From Bradyrhizobium manausense (GTDB lineage Bacteria > Pseudomonadota > Alphaproteobacteria > Rhizobiales > Xanthobacteraceae): DNA of 64,000 bases. This document shows, piece by piece, positions 17,977 to 26,409 of the stretch (position 1 is its first letter; every line of letters begins with the position of its first letter). The notes beneath the pieces were generated by a model that was given only the letters and a program-made list of their open reading frames with translations, was not told where the DNA came from and made no database searches. The DNA lies in contig NZ_JAFCLG010000001.1 in assembly GCF_018129685.1 (NCBI RefSeq), forward strand, positions 434,001 through 498,000. Direction: 5' to 3'. The position numbers and the translations under genes were made by a program.

Positions 17977-19065
17977 ATGGCCAGATCTCAGCGTGTCGCA
18001 ATGTACGCAGCGGTGGTCGTTTCGCTTGCGCTTGGTGGCTGCAGCGGTCGCCCGTCGCAGGGCGTGCTCGTTCCGGTGACCGAGACTTTCGCAGGAGCAT
18101 CCCGCGTTCCGGTGCTCGTGGCGACAACCCGTCAACGTTCCGAGGCGGACAGAGGCGAGATGTTCAGCAGCGAGCGAGGCGAGGCGGTCGCCTACGCCGC
18201 GATTACCGTATCGATACCGCCGGACTCAGGACGCGAGGTCGGTCAAATCCAATGGCCTTCCTCCATCCCAGGCGATCCCCACCGCGACTTCGTGACCGTG
18301 TCGGCGGACTACATCGACAAGCCGACCTTTTTTAACTCGGTCACCGCGCAGGCGAAGCAGGCGCGGCCCGGTAAGGTGCTCATCTTCGTCCACGGCTTCA
18401 ATAACAAGTTCGACGACGCGGTTTACCGGTTTGCCCAGATCGTCCACGACTCCAAGGCGCCCGGTATTCCGGTGCTGTTTACCTGGCCATCGCGCGGCGA
18501 GCTCAAGCTGCGCGCCTATACTTACGATCGCGAGAGCGCCAACTATTCGCGCGATGCGCTCGAGGAGCTCATCGATACCCTGGACCGCAACCCGAATGTC
18601 AGCGAGGTCAATATTCTCGCGCACTCGATGGGAAACTGGGTCGCGCTGGAGGCGCTGCGGTCACGCTACATCAGGCCCGGTCGCTTCGTGGACAAGCTCA
18701 AGAACGTCATGCTCGTTGCGCCGGACGTCGATGTCGATGTCTTTCGCACCCAGATTCGCCGGATGGGAGCAAGGCGACCGCGATTTGCGCTGTTCGTGTC
18801 CCAGGATGACAAGGCACTGGCCTTGTCGAAGACCATCTGGGGCGGAGGGCCCCGGCTTGGAGAGGTCAATCCTGAGCAAGATCCATGGCGCAGCGAATTG
18901 GTTCGGGACCAGATCGAGGTCTTTGACCTGACAAGCCTCAGGAAGCCCGGGGATGACGCGCATGATCGGGCTTTCTCGGATGTGACCTCTGTTGTCGGAA
19001 TGATCAAGCAACGGCTCCGGGAGGGGCAGCAAATGACGGACACCAAGTCGATCAGTATGGACTAG
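17977..19065 (+). CDS. alpha/beta hydrolase lipoprotein (DUF900-like)
   Basis: 362 aa from ATG 17977. The signal ends in a lipobox (SLALGGC), so it is probably a lipoprotein. The alpha/beta-hydrolase core shows KVLIFVHGFNNKFDDAVYR (oxyanion strand), VLFTWPSRGE, and nucleophile elbow NILAHSMGNW, where Ser sits in AHSMG rather than the usual GxSxG. MLVAPDVDVDVF probably supplies the acid. This pattern is typical of DUF900 proteins, whose substrates are mostly unknown. It lies downstream of the HdeA-like gene and upstream of the activator gene, all on one strand. Confidence 0.8.
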   Translation: MARSQRVAMYAAVVVSLALGGCSGRPSQGVLVPVTETFAGASRVPVLVATTRQRSEADRGEMFSSERGEAVAYAAITVSIPPDSGREVGQIQWPSSIPGDPHRDFVTVSADYIDKPTFFNSVTAQAKQARPGKVLIFVHGFNNKFDDAVYRFAQIVHDSKAPGIPVLFTWPSRGELKLRAYTYDRESANYSRDALEELIDTLDRNPNVSEVNILAHSMGNWVALEALRSRYIRPGRFVDKLKNVMLVAPDVDVDVFRTQIRRMGARRPRFALFVSQDDKALALSKTIWGGGPRLGEVNPEQDPWRSELVRDQIEVFDLTSLRKPGDDAHDRAFSDVTSVVGMIKQRLREGQQMTDTKSISMD

Positions 19066-19248
19066 CCACCGAAGGGGCTCTTGGTGTGGCGGCTTTGCCC
19101 GAAGTGCGGCTTAAGACCTCCTGGCCGTTGATGTGGATCAACCGGTCGTTTCTCAATCTGATACTGTGGAACCGGGAGCGAGGCCTGGAGCACGATTTCG
19201 GCTTTTCTCAAGTCTGGCGCCCGGTGATACCGGCGCGTCGTTCTCCCT

Positions 19249-19290
19249 GGAATTTCGGAATTTCCCATCGTTCCATCCCGAATTTCGGGA
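19249..19290 (+). promoter_or_regulatory. putative autoregulatory palindromes before the activator gene
   Basis: GGAATTTCGGAATTTCC (19249-19265) and TCCCGAATTTCGGGA (19276-19290; arms TCCCGAA/TTCGGGA) contain the ATTTCGG core of the CTCCGA-N4-TCGGAG operators. The second ends 12 bases before the start codon and overlaps the ribosome-binding site, which would suit self-repression. The spacing differs from the tandem UAS, so binding is an inference. Confidence 0.45.
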
Positions 19291-19302
19291 GTACAGGTGC
19301 CA

Positions 19303-20907
19303 ATGGCAGACGCGATGTCTCTCGGCAAGCCGTCTTTAGTGAGGACAGGACCCGGCGCGTCGGCCGATGAGCGCTTGGCGTTCGAGCGCTTGCTCGTGGA
19401 TATCTCCTCAAAATTCGTGAATTTAGCCGCCGATGAGCTCGATGCCGTCACACAGACGTCTCTCCTTCGGGTTCGCGAATTTCTCGGTTTCGATCGGGTA
19501 AGTTTCGGCGAACTCGTCGAGAACGGTTTGATGGATATCCTGTACTCAAGTGCAGTCGAGGGTATCGATCCGGTGCCGAGCGGAAGTCTTTCGCTGGATT
19601 TTGTCTGGTACCTGCGCAAGCTTCGCGGCGGCGAAATGATCGTTCTTCAGACGCTGCCGGATGATCTGCCGCCGGAAGCAATCGCCGAAGCCGAATATTG
19701 TCGGAGCGCCGGCTTTCGCGCGCACGTGAACATCCCGATCCGCGTTGGCGGACGCTTCTCCGGATTCCTTGCCTTTGGATCGTTCCGGGAATCCCGACAG
19801 TGGCCGGTCGATCTGATCGCCAGGGCCAAGCTCATTGGCGAAATCATCGCGCAGGCGTTTGAGCGCAAGCGATCCGACGAAAAGCTCGCCGCGGCGCTGG
19901 CTGAGGTCAGGAGTCTCAAGGACCGCCTCGAGCAGGAAAATGCGTACCTTCGAAATGTCGTGCATGAGAAGCTGCCACAAGGTCTTGCAAGTCGCTCCCC
20001 ACGTTTCCAGGAGGTTGTCGAGGAGGCGGGCCAGGTCGCGCAAACAAACGCCACGGTTCTTTTGCTTGGCGAAACCGGCAGCGGCAAGGAAGTTCTGGCG
20101 CAGGTCATTCACGATGCAAGCGCCCGGAAGGACCGACCGATGGTCAAGGTCAATTGCGCAGCGCTGCCGGCGACCTTGATCGAATCGGAGCTTTTCGGTC
20201 GCGAAAAGGGAGCGTTCACCGGCGCAATCGCGCGGCAGGCGGGCCGCTTCGAGATCGCCGACGGTTCCACGATCTTTCTCGATGAAATCGGTGAACTGCC
20301 GCTTGAACTCCAGCCCAAGCTTCTGCGCGTGCTGCAGGAAGGAGAATTCGAGCGTTTGGGCGGCTCGCGGACGATCAAGGTCGATGTCCGCGTCATCGCT
20401 GCGACCAACCAGGATCTCGCACAGGCGGTTCGCGAGGGCAGGTTTCGGGAGGATCTGTTCTACCGGCTTGACGTATTCCCGATCGAATTGCCGCCGCTAC
20501 GCGAACGTCGCGAGGACATTCCGCTGCTGTCGTGGACATTCGTCAAGGAGTTCAGCAACTCGATGGGCAAGCAGATCGAGAAGATATCGCCGGACTCGAT
20601 GAGCGCGCTGACAGCCTATTCCTGGCCTGGCAACATCCGCGAACTTCGCAATGTGGTCGAACGTGCGATGATCCTCGCGCATGGTCCGGTGCTGCACGTC
20701 AAGCTGGCGCACAAGCCACTTCAACTCGATCCGGCAAAAGCGACGGACGGTACATTGGATCAGGCAGAGCGCGCGCATATCGTGCGTGCGCTCGACCGGT
20801 GTGGCTGGCGCATCCGTGGTATCGGCGGCGCGGCCGAGCAGCTTGGCATCAAGCCGACAACTCTCGAATCCCGCATGAAGAAACTCGGGATCGTTCAGGC
20901 GCGGTAA
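19303..20907 (+). CDS. sigma-54-dependent transcriptional activator (GAF-AAA+-Fis)
   Basis: 534 aa from ATG 19303 (GTG 19297 is an alternative); GGGAG lies ~11 bases upstream. Residues ~25-185 form a GAF-like sensory domain (LLVDISSKFVNL, VREFLGFDRVSFGEL, ARAKLIGEIIAQAFERK), then a coiled-coil linker. The AAA+ domain has Walker A GETGSGKE (~256), the sigma-54 contact loop GAFTGA (~303) and Walker B TIFLDEIGE, with DLFYRLDVFPIELPPLRER and SWPGNIRELRNVVER. A Fis-type helix-turn-helix closes the protein. This domain order resembles FhlA/NorR-type activators. It lies between two sigma-54 promoters with matching operators and probably controls both. Confidence 0.93.
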   Translation: MADAMSLGKPSLVRTGPGASADERLAFERLLVDISSKFVNLAADELDAVTQTSLLRVREFLGFDRVSFGELVENGLMDILYSSAVEGIDPVPSGSLSLDFVWYLRKLRGGEMIVLQTLPDDLPPEAIAEAEYCRSAGFRAHVNIPIRVGGRFSGFLAFGSFRESRQWPVDLIARAKLIGEIIAQAFERKRSDEKLAAALAEVRSLKDRLEQENAYLRNVVHEKLPQGLASRSPRFQEVVEEAGQVAQTNATVLLLGETGSGKEVLAQVIHDASARKDRPMVKVNCAALPATLIESELFGREKGAFTGAIARQAGRFEIADGSTIFLDEIGELPLELQPKLLRVLQEGEFERLGGSRTIKVDVRVIAATNQDLAQAVREGRFREDLFYRLDVFPIELPPLRERREDIPLLSWTFVKEFSNSMGKQIEKISPDSMSALTAYSWPGNIRELRNVVERAMILAHGPVLHVKLAHKPLQLDPAKATDGTLDQAERAHIVRALDRCGWRIRGIGGAAEQLGIKPTTLESRMKKLGIVQAR

Positions 20908-21003
20908 CGGCCCGGACTTCGGGAGGCCGGTCGTTCGCAGGCGCGCGTCTCATCCCAAGATCAACGGCACTGAGCATTCAACGACACGCGTGGAACGGCG
21001 GAC

Positions 21004-21038
21004 CTCCGATATTTCGGAGAGCCTCCGATATGTCGTGC
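21004..21038 (+). promoter_or_regulatory. tandem palindromic operator (putative UAS) before the arylsulfatase gene
   Basis: CTCCGATATTTCGGAG (21004-21019) is a perfect copy of the 16-bp operator. CTCCGATATGTCGTGC (21023-21038) is a second copy with a degenerate right arm. Start-to-start spacing is 19 bp, as at 16738. The distance to the -24 GG is about 128 bp, against 132 bp at the other site. Confidence 0.75.
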
Positions 21039-21130
21039 GCGATTCCGTCAGGCTGCGCGGGTGGCGTATCGACCGTCAGATAACTCGCTGATCCCGCATC
21101 AGTTTTTTTCAGGATGCCGATCGAGCGTGC

Positions 21131-21145
21131 TGGTCCGCTTCTTGC
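21131..21145 (+). promoter_or_regulatory. sigma-54 (-24/-12) promoter for the arylsulfatase gene
   Basis: TGGTCCGCTTCTTGC has GG at 21132-21133 and GC at 21144-21145, exactly 10 bases apart, and shares the CTTCTTGCGA 3' half with the promoter at 16869. It lies ~125 bases upstream of the arylsulfatase start. Confidence 0.75.
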
Positions 21146-21271
21146 GAGGTGAGAGACCAGCGACCGGCTAGGCTAGTCGCCTTGTGCTTGTGGGCAGGCG
21201 GCGACCTGCGGCAATCCGAGCCTACGTATTCGGCGGCGCTCGCCGGCAATGGGATCACGAGAGGCAGAAGC

Positions 21272-22882
21272 ATGAAGAATCTCAGACGGGCAATATTTGC
21301 AGCGCTCGGTCTTGCGGCGGTTTTGCTGCAGTTCGCGCCGGCCCAGGCTCAGGCTCAGGCGCCCAAGAAGCCCAACATCCTGATCATCTGGGGCGATGAC
21401 GTCGGCCCGTTCAACGTCAGCGCCTACAATATGGGGATGATGGGTTACAAGACCCCGAACATCGACAGCATCGCGCAGCAGGGAGCCGTCTTTACCGACT
21501 GGTACGGCCAGCAGAGTTGCACCGCGGGCCGCGCGGCGTTTATCACCGGGCAGTCACCCATTCGAACCGGCCTCACCAAGGTTGGTCTGCCAGGCGCCCC
21601 CGAGGGCATCAAGAAGGAAGACCCGACACTCGCTGAGCTCCTCAAGCCTCTCGGTTACACCACGGGCCAGTTCGGCAAGAACCATCTGGGCGACCGCAAC
21701 GATATGTTGCCGACCGTCCATGGCTTCGATGAATGGATGGGCAATCTCTATCATCTGAACGCCGAGGAGGAACCGGAGAACGTCGACTACCCGAAGGATC
21801 CTGCGTTCAAGGCGAAGTTCGGTCCGCGCGGCGTGCTGCATTGTCTGGCGACGGATAGCGATGATCCGACCGATGATCCGCGCTTCGGCAAAGTTGGCAA
21901 GCAAAAGTGCGAAGATACTGGTCCATTGACCAGGAAGCGCATGGAGACCGTCGACGAAGAAGTCACAGCCGGAGCGATCAAGTTCATCGACAAGGCGGTC
22001 AAGGAGCAAAAGCCATTCTTTGTCTGGTGGAATTCTTCCCGCATGCATGTCTTCACGCACCTGAAGAAGGAGAGCGAAGGCAAGACCGGCCTGGGCATCT
22101 TTGCGGACGGAATGGTCGAGCACGACGGCATGGTTGGCCAGTTGCTGGCCGAGCTGAAGGCGCTTGGCGTCGATAACAATACTATCGTCATGTACTCCAG
22201 CGACAACGGAGCTGAATCACTGTCGTGGCCCGACGGCGGCACGACGATGTTCCGGGGCGAAAAGAATACGCCCTGGGAGGGAGGGTTCCGAGTTCCCACG
22301 CTGATTAGCTGGCCCGGCGTTATCAAGCCCGGCACTGTCATCAACGGCCTCGGTGCGCACGAAGACATGTTGCCGACATTGCTCGCGGCGGCGGGCGACA
22401 CCACGGTCACGGAGGATCTGCTGAAGGGCCGAAAGATCGGCGACATGACCTACAAGGTGCATCTCGACGGCAGCAACCTGATCCCGTTTTTAAAAGGCGA
22501 AGTGAAGGACTCGCCGCGCCAAGCCTTTATCTACTGGACTGATGACGGCAGCGTCGCGGCGCTGCGCTACCGCGATTACAAAGTGATGTTCCTGAAACAG
22601 AATGCTTTGGGTCTCCGTGCCTGGCAGCATCCTTTCGAGGAACTGCGCGCGCCGCTCATCACCAACTTGCGGATGGACCCGTTCGAGCGCGCGGAAGAAG
22701 AAAATGCGATGGGTTATCAGCGTTGGTACATCGAACACATGTACGCCTTCGCGCCCGCGGCGGCGTATGTCGGCGGTTGGCTGCAGAGCTTCCGCGAATT
22801 CCCGCCGCGGATGAAGCCCGGCAGCTTCAGCCTGGACCGCGTCATGGAGGCGGTGACCGCACCGCCGAAGGGCAGCAACTGA
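21272..22882 (+). CDS. arylsulfatase (type I, formylglycine)
   Basis: 536 aa from ATG 21272 after GAGAGGCAGAAGC. It has a signal peptide (FAALGLAAVLLQFAPAQA), so it is exported. PNILIIWGDDVGP carries the paired metal-binding Asps; SCTAGRAAFITGQSPIRTG holds the C-x-A-x-R motif in which C83 would be converted to formylglycine. GQFGKNHLGD, VMYSSDNGAE and the late MFRGEKNTPWEGGFRVP are further sulfatase-family blocks. It hydrolyses sulfate (or related) esters outside the cytoplasm, possibly for sulfur scavenging. Conversion by a formylglycine-generating enzyme is required; none is seen in this window. Expression is probably sigma-54 dependent. Confidence 0.92.
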   Translation: MKNLRRAIFAALGLAAVLLQFAPAQAQAQAPKKPNILIIWGDDVGPFNVSAYNMGMMGYKTPNIDSIAQQGAVFTDWYGQQSCTAGRAAFITGQSPIRTGLTKVGLPGAPEGIKKEDPTLAELLKPLGYTTGQFGKNHLGDRNDMLPTVHGFDEWMGNLYHLNAEEEPENVDYPKDPAFKAKFGPRGVLHCLATDSDDPTDDPRFGKVGKQKCEDTGPLTRKRMETVDEEVTAGAIKFIDKAVKEQKPFFVWWNSSRMHVFTHLKKESEGKTGLGIFADGMVEHDGMVGQLLAELKALGVDNNTIVMYSSDNGAESLSWPDGGTTMFRGEKNTPWEGGFRVPTLISWPGVIKPGTVINGLGAHEDMLPTLLAAAGDTTVTEDLLKGRKIGDMTYKVHLDGSNLIPFLKGEVKDSPRQAFIYWTDDGSVAALRYRDYKVMFLKQNALGLRAWQHPFEELRAPLITNLRMDPFERAEEENAMGYQRWYIEHMYAFAPAAAYVGGWLQSFREFPPRMKPGSFSLDRVMEAVTAPPKGSN

Positions 22883-22898
22883 CTGACAACCACTTGTG

Positions 22899-22923
22899 GG
22901 CCGGCCGCATCGAGCGGCCGGCC
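22899..22923 (+). repeat. strong hairpin between arylsulfatase and metallophosphatase genes
   Basis: GGCCGGCCGC (22899-22908) and GCGGCCGGCC (22914-22923) form a perfect 10-bp GC stem with a 5-base ATCGA loop, 17 bases after the arylsulfatase stop. It lacks a T-run, so it is more likely an mRNA-stabilising or partial-attenuation element than a full terminator. Confidence 0.55.
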
Positions 22924-22978
22924 GCGACGGCGGAAAGAATCGCCGATTTCCGAGCGGGCCAAGCAGCAAGAGTTCGTC

Positions 22979-23398
22979 ATGAGCAATCCGTCCCGTCGTG
23001 ACGTGTTGGGCGCATCAGCGGCGGCGGCCGCTACGGTCCTCCTGGGCAGCGAACCAGTCGCAGCGGCGGAGGGGAAGACGACTTTCACCATCCTGCACAC
23101 CAACGACCTCCACTCCAACTTGGTCGGGATGGCGCCGGCTTCCGACTACACGCCATTCACGCTCAACGACGACACGACCCGCGGCGGGTTTGCACGTCTT
23201 GCAACCTTGGTCTCGCAGCGGAAAGCGGCGCGCGCGGGGCAGGGACCGGTGCTGATCCTGGACGCCGGGGACTATAGCATGGGGACCGCGTTCGGTTCGG
23301 CCACCCGCGAAACCGGCGGCGAATTGCAGTTCGCGCCGCCGAGGCGCGAGCGATCAAGGTTGGGTGAGTACCAGAGGAGGGCATGGCAAAGAACGTGA
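22979..23398 (+). pseudogene. truncated metallophosphatase/5'-nucleotidase (N-terminal fragment)
   Basis: The first ~117 residues are a good UshA-like N-terminus: twin-arginine signal (SRRDVLGASAAAAA), metal site FTILHTNDLHSN and second block LILDAGDYSMGTAFG. After ETGGELQ (about base 23330) the sequence changes to FAPPRRERSRLGEY and stops, losing the GNHE/D block, the remaining metal ligands and the whole C-terminal nucleotidase domain (full proteins are ~500-600 aa). The junction runs straight into the upstream region of the DUF2252 gene, consistent with an internal deletion. It is probably non-functional. Confidence 0.75.
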
Positions 23399-24774
23399 TC
23401 AGAACCGTTGAACAACGCCGTAAAGCAGGCAGGTTGCTGCGGGGCGGGTGTCCGCGCGCGTCGCATGCCAGTACCGGTGTCGGGCGCGGCAAGAAGCGCG
23501 ACATCGTCGCAATGATCAAGGCGTCGAACCAGGACCGGGTCGAGACCCTGATCCCGATCCGGCACGGCCGTATGCTCCAGTCCGAATTCGCGTTCTTTCG
23601 CGGCACGGCCGCGCTTCAGGCCCACGATCTGGCCGGCACACCTTCCAGCGGAATCACGGTCCAGTCATGCGGCGACTGCCATCTGATGAATTTTGGCGGA
23701 TTTGCCACGCCGGAACGAAATCTGGTGTTCGACATCAATGATTTCGACGAGACGTTTCCGGCGCCGTTTGAATGGGACCTGAAACGGCTGGCCGCGAGCT
23801 TCGTGATTGCCGCGCGCTGGCGCGGGTTCCGGCCCGATCAAGCGAAGGAGATAGCGGCTGAAGCCGCTCGCTCTTACCGGAAGTCGATGCGAGAGCACGC
23901 TGGGCGCGGGATCCTGGAAGGCTGGTACGCCAAGATAACGCTCGAAGATGTCCGCTCGGTCTTCGGCGTGAATGAACAGGCCCGGCGCCACGTGGACAAG
24001 AAGGCCGCCGAAGCGCAAAGGCAGACCAACGAGCACGTCGCGAACAAGATTACGGCGCCGACCTCCAGAGGGCGTTTGCGCATCGTCGACCAGCCCCCTC
24101 TGCTTTACCACGCCGACAAGCGGGACGTGAACGAGCGCACTCTGGCGGAGTTCTTCAAGCAGTATCGCAATACTCTGGCCGAAGAGCGTCGCATGCTCTT
24201 CGACCGCTTCGAATTGGTCGATGCGGCCGTGAAGGTCGTTGGTGTGGGGAGCGTCGGAACGCGCTGCTATGTCGCGCTTTTCCTCGCCGCGCCGGACGAT
24301 CCGTTGTTCCTCCAGGTCAAGGAGGCGCGCCGTTCGGTACTGGAGCCCCACCAGCGGCATTCTCCTGCAGCGCACAACGGCCAACGCGTCGTGACCGGAC
24401 AGCGTCTGATGCAGTGTTCGAGCGATATCTTCCTCGGCTGGTCAAGGGGGCCCGGCGGTCGCGATTTCTATGTACGTCAGCTTCGCGACATGAAGGTTGC
24501 CCCCGAGGTGGAGGCGCTGACGCCGCGAATGATGCGAGCCTACGCCACCCTTTGCGGTCAGGCGCTGGCACGCGCCCACGACAAGGCTGGCGATGCGGCA
24601 ACAGTCGCGGGTTATCTGGGCGGCAGTGACGAATTCGACGAAGCGATCGCGGAATATGCTGTAGCCTATGCTGATCAGGCTGCGCGCGACTATGCGAGCT
24701 TCGTCAACGCCGTGCGGGCAGGCGAACTGAGTACCGACGTAAAACCTGGCAAGCTCGAAGTCGCGTTGAGATGA
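23383..24774 (+). CDS. DUF2252 family protein
   Basis: 463 aa from ATG 23383 after an excellent AGAGGAGGGC site; it overlaps the end of the truncated phosphatase frame by 16 bases. DUF2252 marks are RHGRMLQSEFAFFRGTA, SCGDCHLMNFGGFATPERN and VFDINDFDETFPAPFEWDLKR. The pair GDCHxxNFG ... D-I-N-D-F-D resembles the catalytic and metal loops of aminoglycoside phosphotransferase-like kinases, so a small-molecule kinase is conceivable, but no DUF2252 activity is firmly established to my knowledge. It has no signal peptide and is probably cytoplasmic. It may be cotranscribed from the sigma-54 promoter at 21131. Confidence 0.85.
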   Translation: MAKNVIRTVEQRRKAGRLLRGGCPRASHASTGVGRGKKRDIVAMIKASNQDRVETLIPIRHGRMLQSEFAFFRGTAALQAHDLAGTPSSGITVQSCGDCHLMNFGGFATPERNLVFDINDFDETFPAPFEWDLKRLAASFVIAARWRGFRPDQAKEIAAEAARSYRKSMREHAGRGILEGWYAKITLEDVRSVFGVNEQARRHVDKKAAEAQRQTNEHVANKITAPTSRGRLRIVDQPPLLYHADKRDVNERTLAEFFKQYRNTLAEERRMLFDRFELVDAAVKVVGVGSVGTRCYVALFLAAPDDPLFLQVKEARRSVLEPHQRHSPAAHNGQRVVTGQRLMQCSSDIFLGWSRGPGGRDFYVRQLRDMKVAPEVEALTPRMMRAYATLCGQALARAHDKAGDAATVAGYLGGSDEFDEAIAEYAVAYADQAARDYASFVNAVRAGELSTDVKPGKLEVALR

Positions 24775-24855
24775 AACGGATATCGAAGCTTGCCGGTTCG
24801 ATCGCCCCGAAGGCGAACAGATGTTTGATTGTCACCAGATCGCGGGAGTCTTGCC

Positions 24856-25911
24856 ATGCCACGTAATGCGCCGGGATTTCGGACGATTGGCTTCGCGGCA
24901 GCGGGCGCGCTTCTCGCGCTCTCACCTGGCGTTTCTCGCGCCGACGAGAGCGGCATATCGTTCTGGTTGCCCGGGTTATATGGCAGCCTCTCCGCCACTC
25001 CCACCACGCCCGGCTGGTCAGCGGCTGCGATCTACTACCACACCAGCGTCAACGCATCGGGCGCGGCTGCGGCAGCGCGGGAAGTCCAGGTCGGGAGATT
25101 TTCTCCCACCGTCAACGTCAACCTGAATGTTGCTCTGAGCGGCCAAGCCGATCTGATGTTCGTGGCTCCGACCTATACGTTTGCAACGCCGGTACTCGGG
25201 GGCCAGTTGTCGGCAACGCTTGCCAGCGTCTACGGAAGAAATTCCGCGAACGTGGCTGGCACGTTGACGGCGACCGCGGGGCCGATCGTCACCACGCGGA
25301 ACGGATTTCTCGAAGATGCTCTCGTCTCCTATGGGGATCTCTATCCGACCTTCAAGCTCAAGTGGAACAACGGCGTTCACAACTACATGGTTTACGGTGC
25401 CGGCGACATTCCTGTGGGTGACTATAGTGCGAACCGGCTGGCCAACTTGGGCATAGGCCACGGTGCGATCGACTTCGGCGGCGGGTACACCTACCTGAAC
25501 CCGGCGTCAGGCGTGGAGTTATCGGGCGTCGGCAGCTTCACCTACAATTTCAAGAATCCCACGACACAATACCAGAGCGGTATCGATTTTCACTTCGACT
25601 GGGGCGTGTCGCAATTCTTATCCAAGCAGGTTTTCTTTGGGTTCGTCGGCTATGCCTATCAGCAGATCACCGACGACTCCGGCCAGGCGGCCGTTCTCGG
25701 CGCATTCCGCTCGCGCGTTTTCGGCATCGGCCCCCAAATTGGATATATTTTCCCGATCGGAGCCAACCAGGCATTCCTGGGCGTGAAGGGATATGGCGAG
25801 TTCAGCGCCGCCAACCGGCCATCCGGCTGGAACACCTGGTTGATGTTCTCGATCTCCGAAGCCGCCCCGGCCAGCACAGTGACGCCGACCAATCACCTGG
25901 TGAGGAAGTAG
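24856..25911 (+). CDS. outer membrane MetA-pathway/SphA-like beta-barrel transporter
   Basis: 351 aa from ATG 24856 (GCGGGAGTCTTGCC upstream). A signal peptide (GFAAAGALLALSPGVSRA) precedes GISFWLPGLYGSLSATP, the typical opening of 'phenol-degradation MetA' or SphA outer-membrane proteins. Long amphipathic strands follow (LMFVAPTYTFATPVLGG, IDFGGGYTYLNPASG, QVFFGFVGYAYQQITDDSG). These proteins are thought to pass hydrophobic compounds across the outer membrane. Its position after the sulfatase and DUF2252 genes suggests uptake of the sulfatase substrate or product. The 81-base gap leaves room for its own promoter. Confidence 0.75.
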   Translation: MPRNAPGFRTIGFAAAGALLALSPGVSRADESGISFWLPGLYGSLSATPTTPGWSAAAIYYHTSVNASGAAAAAREVQVGRFSPTVNVNLNVALSGQADLMFVAPTYTFATPVLGGQLSATLASVYGRNSANVAGTLTATAGPIVTTRNGFLEDALVSYGDLYPTFKLKWNNGVHNYMVYGAGDIPVGDYSANRLANLGIGHGAIDFGGGYTYLNPASGVELSGVGSFTYNFKNPTTQYQSGIDFHFDWGVSQFLSKQVFFGFVGYAYQQITDDSGQAAVLGAFRSRVFGIGPQIGYIFPIGANQAFLGVKGYGEFSAANRPSGWNTWLMFSISEAAPASTVTPTNHLVRK

Positions 25912-26076
25912 GGCGTTCGCCACGGGCAGTTAGCGGCCAAGCATTCAAGTCGTAGCGAACGTCCGTCGAGGGCAAAGCGCGAAACTCTAACCAGACGAGG
26001 CGGCGGCGCTCTTCGGCCCTGAGCCCGAGCCGAGAGGGCAGGAGACTTCGCAACGCCTGCAACGCGAGCGGCAGCC

Positions 26077-26385
26077 TCAGAACGGGAACGGCAATTCGCG
26101 GGCACCGAGGCTGTCAAACCCGACGCCGGTAGCGGGGCCGGTACGGTAGTGACCATTGTAATGACCGAGGGCCGGCCGGCCTTCTGCCGGCGGTGGACAG
26201 GCAAGGTCGGGCCGATCGGCGAGCAGCGGGAGCCGGCGTTCGCGATAGCGCGTTGGCCAGCAGTTGCAGTTCTGGTCGCACACCATCCGTATCTCGACGA
26301 GCGGCGGGCGGCTGCCGAGAGTGACGGTTGGATCGCCGGCCGCGAGCAGCGCGACCTGAACGGCACCGAGCAACAGATTGACCAT
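26077..26385 (-). CDS. hypothetical protein, 102 aa
   Basis: The ATG at 26385 follows a good GGAGAG site. The N-terminus MVNLLLGAVQVALLAAGDP is hydrophobic and could be a signal or anchor. MVCDQNCNCWPTRYRERR (Cys-rich then basic) recalls small secreted Bradyrhizobium proteins, and the C-terminus is Gly/Tyr-rich. A longer frame on the same strand (25893-26450) is less protein-like. Function unknown. Confidence 0.5.
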   Translation of the reverse strand: MVNLLLGAVQVALLAAGDPTVTLGSRPPLVEIRMVCDQNCNCWPTRYRERRLPLLADRPDLACPPPAEGRPALGHYNGHYRTGPATGVGFDSLGARELPFPF

Positions 26386-26409
26386 TTCAGGCTCTCCGGA
26401 GGCGTATGT

